47,467 nucleotides of DNA. It comes from an uncultured Eggerthellaceae bacterium (GTDB lineage Bacteria > Actinomycetota > Coriobacteriia > Coriobacteriales > Eggerthellaceae). Position numbers and translations under genes: made by a program. The notes under the pieces are model-generated. The model made no database searches. It was not told the origin of the DNA and worked only from the letters and a program-made list of their open reading frames with translations. The stretch is from NCBI GenBank assembly GCA_934648845.1, contig CAKUFS010000016.1, positions 1-47,467 of the forward strand, given 5' to 3'. Position 1 is the stretch's first letter, and every line of letters starts with the position of its first letter. This document shows positions 8,268 to 17,200 of the stretch, piece after piece.

Positions 8268-8461
8268 ATTCGACGATATTGATGCCAAGGATCCCAGTCT
8301 TTTGGAGGAGATTGCCAAGCATCTTGGGTGTTAAAGCAAGAAGGACTTTATTTACGAGGTGGATGGTTCTGAGGATTTATTTTCCTTGCTGTCTGGTGAC
8401 ATTGATGAAGGGGGACGGAGAAGATATTCTCAAGCGGCTTGAGGACATCCTGGGTCGGTAA
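8266..8461 (+). pseudogene. Decayed second copy of the C-terminal helical domain
   Basis: Reading from 8266 gives DIDAKDPSLLEEIAKHLGC, then a stop, then KKDFIYEVDGSEDLFSLL in a shifted frame, and finally GEDILKRLEDILGR ending at TAA 8459-8461. This parallels the end of the preceding protein (ERIDPGLLDEIAEALDC ... SLRKRLDTALKECQ) segment by segment. At least two disruptions separate the pieces. It is the relic of a tandem paralogue or of a longer protein with two such domains. Confidence 0.7.
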
Positions 8462-8504
8462 AATGAAAACAACATACGAGAAAAGCAATAAGGGGAAATA
8501 GGGT

Positions 8505-9833
8505 ATGGATATAGACAGCCTGTCGATTGTGGCAAGCCAACAGCCAGGTATTGTTTCGTTTAGCAACTTCGAGGAAGTCAGGGCTCTTCTCCAGGGCGTG
8601 CATGATTACCACATTGCGGTTACTTACGATGACGGGGATTTAAAGCGCGCCAAAGATGATCTTAAAGTCCTGCGTAAGGCGAAAAAAGTTTTGACTGATG
8701 CGAAAAAATCGCTCAAAGAGGGCTATGCCAAGCCGTTTTCCGAGGTCGAAGCACAACTCGATGAGCTTATTGGGCTGATTAAAGAACCAGAAGACCTTAT
8801 CAACGGTTATATCAAGGCCAGCGAGAGGGCAGCGAAGCAAGCCGATATTGCAGAGTATGCAGCTGCGCAGGCTGCGGTGCTTGGCGATTATGCGGATAAG
8901 ATTATCAGCAGCCCGGCGTTTTTCAACAGCCGCTGGCTCAATACGACATATGCGGCCAAGCAGTGGAGGGCGGGCATCGACGGGATTATTGCTCGGGCTG
9001 CAGACGATATATCGGGAATTCTGGCCGCAGGCGGAGAGGCAAAGCAGGCGCTTTTGGCTCGTTATTACGAGACGCTTACCATGGAAGGTGCCCAGGACTT
9101 CATCAACTCGCTCAACGGGGGCGTTGGAAACGGTGATATGGGGGACTCTTCCTGTCAGGACGATGGCCCCGTGGGCTACAAGGTGCTAAAGGTTTATGCT
9201 AGCGAGCGTCAGATGCTCAAGCTTTTGGGCGAAATGGAACTTGCAGGGTATGAGTTCGAAGAGCTTGAAGATGGCATGCCAAAACCCATGGTGGAGCATG
9301 AGAAGCCTGATTTCGACAGCTTCGTGTGCTTCGACATTGAAACAACGGGAACCTTTGGCATAAGTCGAGGTGATGCCGAGGCGGAAATCACCGAAATCGG
9401 TGCGGTGAAGGTTGTCGATGGCGTGCCTGTAGAGCGCTTCAGCATGCTTGCCAACCCTGGCAGGAAGATTGTTCCGCGAATCGCCCGCCTGACGCATATC
9501 ACCGATGAGATGGTGGAAAATGAACCCAGCATCAACGAGGTCATAGCCGCTTTTGCTGATTTCTGTCGCGGGTATGTTCTTGTGGGTCACAACGTGAAAA
9601 GCTGCGATATCCCGCATATCTGCCGCGCGGCTAAGCGCGCCGGCGTGGTGATGGAAAACGAGTACTTCGATACTTACAAGTACGCTAAACGTTTCAAGAA
9701 CGAGCAGGGTTGGGATAACGTGAAGCTCGAATATCTTTCGCAGAAGTTCGGACTTGAGCACAAGGATGCTCATCGTGCTTGGTGCGACGCCGAAGTCAAC
9801 GTTGACGTGTATCAAAAGTTGCAGCAGCTGTAA
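8505..9833 (+). CDS. DUF1351-like domain fused to DEDDh 3'-5' exonuclease
   Basis: The 442-residue protein has an N-terminal ~200-residue helical part (LKRAKDDLKVLRKAKKVLTDAKKSLKEGY ... INGYIKASERAAKQ) resembling DUF1351, otherwise known from phage recombination cassettes. A DnaQ-like exonuclease follows, with ExoI F-D-I-E-T-T-G (D277, E279), ExoII HNVKSCD and ExoIII H-R-A-W-C-D-A near the end, so the DEDDh residues are all present. The product should degrade DNA or RNA from the 3' end. The SD is AGGGG before ATG 8505. A strong terminator follows at 9919. Phage-like N-terminus plus nuclease suggests a nucleic-acid-processing role in the conflict locus; that is inference. Confidence 0.8.
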   Translation: MDIDSLSIVASQQPGIVSFSNFEEVRALLQGVHDYHIAVTYDDGDLKRAKDDLKVLRKAKKVLTDAKKSLKEGYAKPFSEVEAQLDELIGLIKEPEDLINGYIKASERAAKQADIAEYAAAQAAVLGDYADKIISSPAFFNSRWLNTTYAAKQWRAGIDGIIARAADDISGILAAGGEAKQALLARYYETLTMEGAQDFINSLNGGVGNGDMGDSSCQDDGPVGYKVLKVYASERQMLKLLGEMELAGYEFEELEDGMPKPMVEHEKPDFDSFVCFDIETTGTFGISRGDAEAEITEIGAVKVVDGVPVERFSMLANPGRKIVPRIARLTHITDEMVENEPSINEVIAAFADFCRGYVLVGHNVKSCDIPHICRAAKRAGVVMENEYFDTYKYAKRFKNEQGWDNVKLEYLSQKFGLEHKDAHRAWCDAEVNVDVYQKLQQL

Positions 9834-9918
9834 GGGACCTCGATTTCTCATCTCTTTTGCAAGAAAATTGTTTCCAATCAGGAAGTGGCTGCAGTTGAAT
9901 CGGCGACTGGGCTTTCGG

Positions 9919-9950
9919 ATCCGAGGTGCAGCCAGCGCCTCGGATTTTTT
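9919..9950 (+). terminator. Rho-independent terminator of the exonuclease operon
   Basis: An 11-bp stem (9919-9929 with 9935-9945, one G-T pair) closes a 5-nt loop and runs into TTTTTT (9945-9950). It lies 85 nt after the exonuclease stop. Confidence 0.9.
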
Positions 9951-10066
9951 GCGCGCTGATGCGGCGTGCCGGAGCTTTGAGTGGGCGTTGCGGTCTTGCG
10001 GCGTGGCGGAGTCCTTGGGTGCTTGCGATTGGGCTCGATGGTGGTATGTTGTCGCTTTTTTCGATT

Positions 10067-10247
10067 GAATGTGCAAAATATTCCTGTTCGGGGTAGGTGG
10101 AAAGAGCGTCGGTTCTTATTTGTCTGCCATCTGTGATTTGTGACCTGGGGTTTTGTGGGGTTTAGGAGGTTCGAGGCGCCTTGAATGGCCCCGAATGCCG
10201 CGTTTGCGCCTCTCGAACTACCCCGAACAGGAATATTTTGCACATTC
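10067..10247. repeat. Perfect 30-bp inverted repeat element
   Basis: Arms 10067-10096 and 10218-10247 are exact reverse complements, separated by 121 bp. A nested weaker pair (GTTCGAGGCGC near 10168 and GCGCCTCTCGAAC near 10206) lies inside. No ORF with a plausible SD is present. It could fold into a long hairpin RNA or be a miniature element. A second 30-bp pair of different sequence but near-identical geometry is at 44783-44971. Confidence 0.85.
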
Positions 10248-10380
10248 GGCTCCAATTTCCGACAAGATGCTCCGCGTGCGGGGGTGGGGTTGCGACCGCA
10301 TCGACGCTTTCGAGGTGGCTGAGGGGGTGCCCCGCGCGTGTGCGGGGCGGGATGGATACGCGCAATTGCGTTCGAGGCTA

Positions 10381-10640
10381 CCCCTTGTTGGAAAGCAGGG
10401 GGCAAATTCGGGCAAATTGACGATATTCGGTGGTTGAGAGGGTGGGGGTAGGCAGCAGTCTATCGACGGACTTTTTATCGCTTTTTCTCATAACGCTATG
10501 AACTGGGATTATGCTGTTAGTTGATTCCTCGCCCACGCAAGAGGCCTTTTCCTGGAACCAAAACGCGATTCTAAGAGGCGCTCTGACCACCGAATATCGT
10601 CGATTTGCCTGAACTCGAGGGTGTTTTTCCAACAAGGGGC
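10381..10640. repeat. Imperfect inverted repeat and related short repeats
   Basis: Arms 10381-10434 and 10587-10640 match at their ends (CCCCTTGTTGGAAA and CAAATYGACGATATTCGGTG) and diverge in the middle. Two further related direct repeats, TTGTYGRCAAAAG-GTGGGGTRATTTG, lie near 10675 and 10774. Together with the 30-bp inverted repeat they fill 9951-10810, where no gene was found. Confidence 0.65.
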
Positions 10641-10810
10641 CCGATTTGCCCGGGTTTCAGGCATCTTGGCCGCTTGTCGGCAAAAGGGTGGGGTGATTTG
10701 GCGTTGACGAATGCCTTGACTCTTTTTGCCGACGGAGGTTCCGGAAGCGCGATATCTTGTGCTCGCGCGATTTGTTGACAAAAGGTGGGGTAATTTGACA
10801 TCAGCGGCGC

Positions 10811-11235
10811 TGCAGGCGACATGGTTCTGAAGTGCTATTTACGGCTGGGTAACGTCTCTTGAAACAAGGCGGCGTGACTGGTAGGATGCCTTTCCGCTAT
10901 GAACAACCTGAGCAAAACATATATCGTTTCTTGCCGGCCCCTGGTTTACGGGGCTTCTCCTGTTGTTCCTCAGGTATCTTCTGACCAGCCTCTTTCTTCC
11001 TGTCGTATCTGATTTTCGTCTGCTGCTTTTATATTCGCGGGGTATGCGAAAGCCCGCAGGGAAACCGTGTTTCGGGTATCTCTTGGCTTGCTGCTCTTTG
11101 CCGCCGATTGGTCGGTGGCGCTGTTGGTGCACGGCTGATTTCGGTCGGCGTTTTGCCGTCGCGCTGTAATGGCGATGCGCCTTTCCTGCCTCAAAAACAA
11201 ACAGATAAAACCAAACCAGATACGAAGGAAAAAGC
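10811..11235. other. Noncoding stretch upstream of the MFS gene
   Basis: Four frames are open for some distance on either strand, but none has an SD, codon pattern or recognisable product. It probably holds the promoter and leader of the MFS exporter; no promoter box is convincing. Confidence 0.4.
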
Positions 11236-12840
11236 ATGTCAGACCAATCTCTTGCTGCGCCTGCAAACGGGCGCGTTACCGGCGTTCAAATCCGCATTGT
11301 TGCCATTGTCGTTCTAGGCGCGTTTCTTGCGCTGCTAAATCAGACGGTAATGTCTCCTGCGCTGCCGGTTATCATGGCCGATTTCAGCATTAACGCTTCA
11401 ACCGCTCAATGGATTATGTCCATCTATCCGCTGGTCAGCGGCATTATGGTGCCTGTTTCTGCTTACCTTATTGATAAGTTCAGCACCCGTACGTTGTTCT
11501 TCGGTGCAACGCTGGTGTTCGCGCTGGGCACGCTGTTGTGCGCTGTGGCGCCTGGCTTCACGTTTCTGATTGTTGGCCGCGTGCTGCAAGCGGCGGGCTC
11601 GGGTGTGCTCATGCCGCTGGTAGCCGTTGTTCCCATGCTGGTGTTTCCTGTTGAGAAACGCGGAACAGCCATGGGCCTGGCGGGCATTGTCATGTCGGCT
11701 GGACCTGCGGTTGGACCCGTGGTGGGCGGCGCCGTGATTGATACGTACGGCTGGCGTGTGATGATTGGCTCCATTGTTCCGCTTGCGTTTGTCGTGCTGG
11801 TACTGGGCGTGTTCATGCTCAAAAACGTGGGTGAGCTGAAGAATCCCAAGCTCGACTTGCTGTCGGTGGTTCTTTCTACAGTTGCGTTCGGCGGACTGTT
11901 GTATGGTTTCTCCAGCGCATCGTCGCTTGGATGGGGGAGCGCCGTGGTGCTGGGCTCCATTGTTGCCGGCGTAGTGTGCTTGGTGATGTTCGTGCTGCGT
12001 CAGCGCCGCATCGACGAACCGTTGCTCCAGCTGGGCACGCTCAAAACGTGCGAGTTCCGTGCGGCCGCCATTATCGTTACGCTCATCAATGCCGCATGCT
12101 TGGTCACCAACACGCTGTTGCCGTTGTTGCTGCAAACGGCGCTGGGCGCCTCTGCATTTGAGACGGGCATGGCTATGCTTCCCGCGGCTGCGGTTGGCAT
12201 TATCATCAGCCCCATTTCCGGCGTGGTGTTTGACAAGTTTGGTCCGCGTGCAATCTCGATTTTCGGATTGGCCCTGATGACGGCCGCATTGTTTCTGCTA
12301 TCGCTGTCAACGGTTGCCACGCCTATCTTTGTGGTGTCGCTGTTCTGCATGCTGCAGGCCGTCGGACAGTCACTGGCGAATATGCCGGTGAACACGTGGG
12401 GCGTTAACGCGCTGAAAAACGACATGATCGCCCACGGCAACGCTATTGCGAATACGGGTCGTCAAGTTGCAGGCGGTTTGTGCACGGCGCTGATCATCAC
12501 GGTCATGACAAGCGTGACGGCGTCTGCCGGCGCTGACGCAAGCATCCAAGTTGCCACCGCAGTGGGTGCTGGCGTTGCCTACAAGGTGTGCGCCGCGATT
12601 GGCCTGGTGTCCCTGGTCTATGCCGTGTTCACCGTGCGCTCTCCCAAGAAGGCGGCGCAGGTTGTGACGACCGAAGAGGTAGGTTGCCAGTCGCAGTGCG
12701 CTTGTGCGCTGGCACAGGACGCTCAGGCGTTGCGTGCCCCGGTCCTGGCGAAGGCGAAGGCTGCGAAGGCCGCACACGCCGCAAAGGCCGCGCAGGGTGT
12801 TCCTGCGGTAGAGTCCGCTCTGCCGGCAACGGAGGCGTAA
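11236..12840 (+). CDS. DHA2-family MFS drug-type exporter
   Basis: The 534-residue integral membrane protein has 14 predicted helices, beginning with LGAFLALLNQTVMSPALPVIMADF, the motif D1 region of DHA2/EmrB-QacA carriers. It also has the motif-C-like segment GIVMSAGPAVGPVVGG in helix 5 (antiporter signature) and WRVMIGSIVPL after it. Such carriers expel drugs, dyes or bile-like compounds by proton antiport across the cytoplasmic membrane. The C-terminal ~65 residues are an Ala/Lys/Val tail after the last helix with C-Q-S-Q-C-A-C, an unusual extension. The SD is AAGGAAAAAGC before ATG. The substrate cannot be inferred. Confidence 0.9.
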   Translation: MSDQSLAAPANGRVTGVQIRIVAIVVLGAFLALLNQTVMSPALPVIMADFSINASTAQWIMSIYPLVSGIMVPVSAYLIDKFSTRTLFFGATLVFALGTLLCAVAPGFTFLIVGRVLQAAGSGVLMPLVAVVPMLVFPVEKRGTAMGLAGIVMSAGPAVGPVVGGAVIDTYGWRVMIGSIVPLAFVVLVLGVFMLKNVGELKNPKLDLLSVVLSTVAFGGLLYGFSSASSLGWGSAVVLGSIVAGVVCLVMFVLRQRRIDEPLLQLGTLKTCEFRAAAIIVTLINAACLVTNTLLPLLLQTALGASAFETGMAMLPAAAVGIIISPISGVVFDKFGPRAISIFGLALMTAALFLLSLSTVATPIFVVSLFCMLQAVGQSLANMPVNTWGVNALKNDMIAHGNAIANTGRQVAGGLCTALIITVMTSVTASAGADASIQVATAVGAGVAYKVCAAIGLVSLVYAVFTVRSPKKAAQVVTTEEVGCQSQCACALAQDAQALRAPVLAKAKAAKAAHAAKAAQGVPAVESALPATEA

Positions 12841-13069
12841 GGGTCAGGGTCGTTAGCGATAGCACGCTGCGGAGCCCGCCCTGCATGCGGCGGATGCGTA
12901 AAGGGCGCCCGTGCCTTCCAGAAATTCTGGATTATGTCTAAAACCAAGCTGGCAAGTTGCATTATTGCTTGCTCTATCTGCCTTGGCATTTCATTATGAA
13001 ACCGAAAAATTGACAAGAGCTCTAAAGGTGTCGGCTCACCGAAAGCCAGGCGCTGAGAACACTATCAGG

Positions 13070-13117
13070 AGATGGGAATCAAAGGGCGGAAATCATCTGC
13101 GCTGTTGATTCCCATCT
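13070..13117. repeat. 13-bp perfect inverted repeat hairpin
   Basis: Arms 13070-13082 and 13105-13117 (AGATGGGAATCAA and its complement) enclose 22 nt. No U-tract follows, so it is more likely an operator or structured leader than a terminator. It lies 30 bp before the start of the EFR1 relic. The rest of 12841-13146 shows no gene. Confidence 0.6.
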
Positions 13118-13146
13118 TGTGCGGCATTGATTCAGAAAGGTTCGCC

Positions 13147-13904
13147 ATGATCTTCTATTTTTCCCGCTACGGGCAATTCTCAGCATGCTGCTGAAAGAAT
13201 TGCTGCTGAAATGCAGGATGAAACGGTTTCTATTACGGAGTGCGTGAGGAATCGGCGATTCCGTTTTTCGGTCGATCGCGCCACCTGCCGCGCGTGCCGT
13301 GCCTACCTATGCTTGGGGCTTGCCCAGCATCGTACGGGATTTTTACAGGAATTGGTGCTTGCCGGAAAGCCTGAATACTTATGGTTTGTGGCCACGTGTG
13401 GCTCAACGTCTGGCCAAACAGGACGTTTTGCAAATGAGCTCATGCAAGGGAAGGGCTTTTCCTTCGACTCGCTTTTCAGTGTGAAAATGCCTGATGCATG
13501 GACGCCTATTTTCGATTTGAGCGATCCCCAAAAAGTTCAACGCATCAACCAAGCCGCCGAAAAGGAGATAGATTTCGCCATAGAGCAAATTCAAAATCGT
13601 GCAGAGGGCAACTTCATGCGGAATAAAGTTCCTGTGGTTGCCGCGCATCTTTTTTACGGGTTGGGATACCGGGTCATGCGGAAAACCAAGCATTTTCGCG
13701 TTGGAGACTCCTGCATCGGGCGCCGCCGTATGCGCAAAAAAGTGTCCTGTTTCCGCCATTGAGATTCGCGATAAAAAGTCTGTTTGGGTTAAAGATAGCT
13801 GCTTGATATGCCTGTCTTGCTTGCATCGTTGTCCGAAATTCTCCATCCAATACGGTCGCTGGACAAAACGCCATGGCCAATACGCTAATCCGAACGTAAA
13901 ATAG
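13147..13904 (+). pseudogene. EFR1-type flavodoxin/ferredoxin protein, multiply frameshifted
   Basis: Pieces in different frames give a complete EFR1-like protein: MIFYFS / ATGNSQHAAERIAAEM (FMN phosphate loop) / VPTYAWGLPSIVRDF / LQELVLAGKPEYLWFVATCG-STSGQTG / ... / VCAKKCPVSAIEIRD and CLICLSCLHRCP (two 4Fe-4S clusters), ending at TAA 13902-13904. Frame changes fall near 13163 (an extra C in a C-run), about 13270-13310, about 13341 (a T-run) and about 13720. EFR1 proteins couple flavodoxin and bacterial ferredoxin domains in anaerobic electron transfer. Four breaks make an active product very unlikely. Confidence 0.85.
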
Positions 13905-14210
13905 GCGAAAGGCTCCGCGATAAAAGAGCGCGAAGGGCCGTTATTCTTGCGCGGACTAAGGATGGATTTCATGCGACGCAATGCTTCTTGAACGAGTGAG
14001 AACGAAGAGCAACCAAAGTCCGCGCTACGCCGCCGCCCGCTGCAAGGAGATGGCGAAGACGAAGGCGAAGACGAAGAGTAACCGCAGATTCCCCACACAG
14101 ATTCCCCAGGTAGGGATGTTGTACGGCGATTCTCTTCACCTGATAGAGCCTCTTTTAATCCATCTGTTAATTAACGGAAAAGCAAGAGAAAAGCGGGCGG
14201 TATCGTGTGC

Positions 14211-14216
14211 TAGAAT
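14211..14216 (+). promoter_or_regulatory. Possible extended -10 box of the surface-protein gene
   Basis: TAGAAT is preceded by TGC (extended -10) and lies 44 nt upstream of the chosen ATG. No good -35 is visible. The remaining bases of 13905-14260 hold only a weak 84-codon frame that I reject. Confidence 0.4.
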
Positions 14217-14260
14217 GAATGCAACTTTCAACTGAATACCGAGCGCACGAAGGGACTCCT

Positions 14261-17200
14261 ATGGCGATCATCAACGCATCTGCCCAGCACTGCCTGTTTT
14301 CGAGAGGCCATGCCCATGCCGCATTGTTTACGCGTGGCGCGGTGCTTCTTGCGCTCTTTCTGGTTTGCCTGTTTGCCTGCTTTGCAGCCCCTTCGCGGGC
14401 TTATGCGCTGGACGTCACCACGATTGACATTAGCGGCAAGGGCGCGAACACCACCATCAAAATCACCGAACCAGGCGCTTATCGCTTAACGGGCAGTAGC
14501 TCGAAAGTTTGGGTTGACGTGAAAGTCGGCAACGTTGACCTGTATTTTGCCGATGGCTTGAACATAACTCCAGGGATTTCCGCCAACACGGGCGCCAGCT
14601 GCCCTTCCATTAAGATTGAAGAAGCTGGCGGCACGGTCAATATCATCAGCGAAGCGGGTGCCAATGCGTACCTTAGCAGCTACTTAAGCGCCCCTGCTAT
14701 TCAAAAAGAAGGCAACAAGACAAAACTCGTCTTCAAGACTGCTGATCCTGCTAACCCCGGCACCATTACTGCAAAGGCCCCCGACGCAAGCTGTTCAGCG
14801 GGTATTGGCAGCCGCCTTTACGTTATCGACACGTCAAAAGCCTCCACGGGCAACATGGTGTTCGAAAGCGGAAAAGTAATCGCCTACGGCGGCACGAACG
14901 CTGCAGGCATTGGCGGCGGATCTGGCAAGGATCATACAACCGGCATCACCATCAAAGGAACCGCCGAAGTTGAAGCGCATGGCGGAGGCGGCGGCGCGGG
15001 CATTGGGTCGGGCTTTCACGGGGCGTTCAGCAGCATCCGCATACAGGGCGGAACCGTGCACGCGTATGGCGGCACCGGCAATTACAGCGGCGCCGGCATT
15101 GGTTCCGGATACGATGAGCTTTCTCTGACCCACGGCACCATCACCATTACCGGTGGAAACATTTACGCTGAAGGCGGGCGTGCGGGCGCGGGTATTGGCG
15201 GGTCGTATCGCGCGATTGTGGATGGTGTTGCGATTTCGGGCGGAACAATCAAGGCCGTCGGCGGCAAATACGGATGCGGCATTGGTAGCGGAGGCGGTTC
15301 GACCGACAAGCACTATTGCAAGTCCATCAAAATCTCAGGCGGAGATATCACCGCTTTCGGCGGAGACACGAGTAAACCTGCGGCTATCGGCAATTCTGGC
15401 AATTCACCAGGCCGCCAGAACATCACCATCTCGGGCGGCATCGTCCGCGCGTATGCGCAGGCCGATCACTCCCATGCCATTGGGGGCGGCGGCACGAATG
15501 GTCCTGGTTCGCAAGCCTATGTAACGGTTGACATCAGTGGCGGGACCGTCATTGCCAAGGGTGGCAGCAAGGCAAGCGCATTCGGCTGCAACGGCAACGG
15601 CTACGGCACTAAAAAAGACAAGTATTTCAAGGCGACCATCACTGGCGGCTCGATTCTTGTTGCATCCGATGGCTCCGTAAGCAACTTGGGCACGTTTCAG
15701 GTGACTCCCACTAATGCGGCCGGAAACAAGCTTTCGCCTGCTACGGCTGTTATGGGCGAACTGACGAACGTACGCCTTGATTTGAGCGGAGCATCGGCTG
15801 TTGTTGATGGTCTGACCAGCGGGTATGGAATGAATGGCGTTGTTGCGGTAAGCCTTGACAGCGAGTTCGGCACAGGCAATCAGGAAGTGCTGTTCTGCCC
15901 TTGGCTGCCCAGTGGCATAACGCTTCAACGTGTTACGGCTCGCGTAAACGGCGTGGACGTCCCTTATACGGGGTCAGTTGCGCCTGGCGAAAGAAAAACG
16001 CTCTTTCCCTCTACGAAACTGACGCTTGATGCAAATGGTGAAGGGACGAACGGCCAGGCAATCGCCCTGTACGGACAGGGCCTTGAGGGTTTCGAAAACG
16101 CGGTGACCCCCGGTCGCGTGCTGGAGTTTTACACCGATGAGGCAAGACGAACCAGTGCTGTTGTGCTGCAGCCAAATGGCAAGCTTGCTTCCAATGTGGT
16201 TGTCCAGGGCGTACGTCTCACTGACGAAAACGGCAATTGGGCGTACGCAGGCGGCGCCGACAGAACAGGCGCGGGAAGCTTCTATACGCTGTACGCGCAA
16301 ACGCGACCCATTTCGTTCACCATCCACTACGATGCGAACATCCCCGCGAGCACAAGCGCCACTTCTACTGGTAGCGTGCCCGCCGATGTATCCGCGGAAG
16401 CGGGCAATCTCACCGAAATTGGTGCAGGGTGCACGCTTGCTCTTCCCGGCTTCCAAATTTCCAGCTGGAACACCGAAGCAGACGGATCGGGTACGAGCTA
16501 CGAGCACCTGGATTGGGCGCCGATTTCCGCTGACACCGATGGTGCCACGGTAACGCTTTATGCTCAATGGGAGCCAAGGCCGTATACGGTTCACTTCGAC
16601 GGCGCGGGAGCCGATAGCGGGTCTATGGATGACCTTCAGCTTGAAATTGGCGCCACCGTGCAGCTGCCTGCCAATGCGTTTGCGAAGGATGGCTACACGT
16701 TCGTGGGATGGGCGCTGCAAGCATCGGTTGGCGGCGTTATTGCTGATCAGGCATGGGTAACGAATCTTTGCGCTAAGAGTGACGATGGCAGCATTGCCTT
16801 GGATTCGGAAGGCTCGCCGATTGGCCTGACGCTGCGTGCATTATGGGTTAAAGCCGCAGACGCAGAGCACGATGCAACAATTGCGGTCACGCTTGACGGG
16901 CAAGCAATGAGTGGCATGGCCGACCGATTGACGCTGGTTTCCGAAGGCACTTCTTTTGCGCCATTTGAGCAGAAGGCCACCGCGGAAGGAAAGCCTTATT
17001 ATGCGCTGAAAGACGCGGGGCTTATGCCTGCGGGAACGTACGATTTGTTCTTTGATGGGAAAGATACTGGCAAGGATGTTTCTTTAGGTGACGGAGCAGA
17101 AGTTGTCCTGCTCAACTTCTATACGCTTGCAACTGCTTTCGACGGCAATCTTGGCGGCGTTGACGTAGTGCCTGCTTGGCCTGCTGTGATCGATGCACAG

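Noticed and set aside
10839..11237. Minus-strand 132-codon ORF upstream of the MFS gene
   Set aside because: No SD, Arg/His/Gln-rich shadow-like composition and no recognisable domain.
13981..14235. 84-codon ORF before the surface-protein gene
   Set aside because: No SD, Lys/Arg low-complexity start, and it overlaps the promoter region of the next gene.
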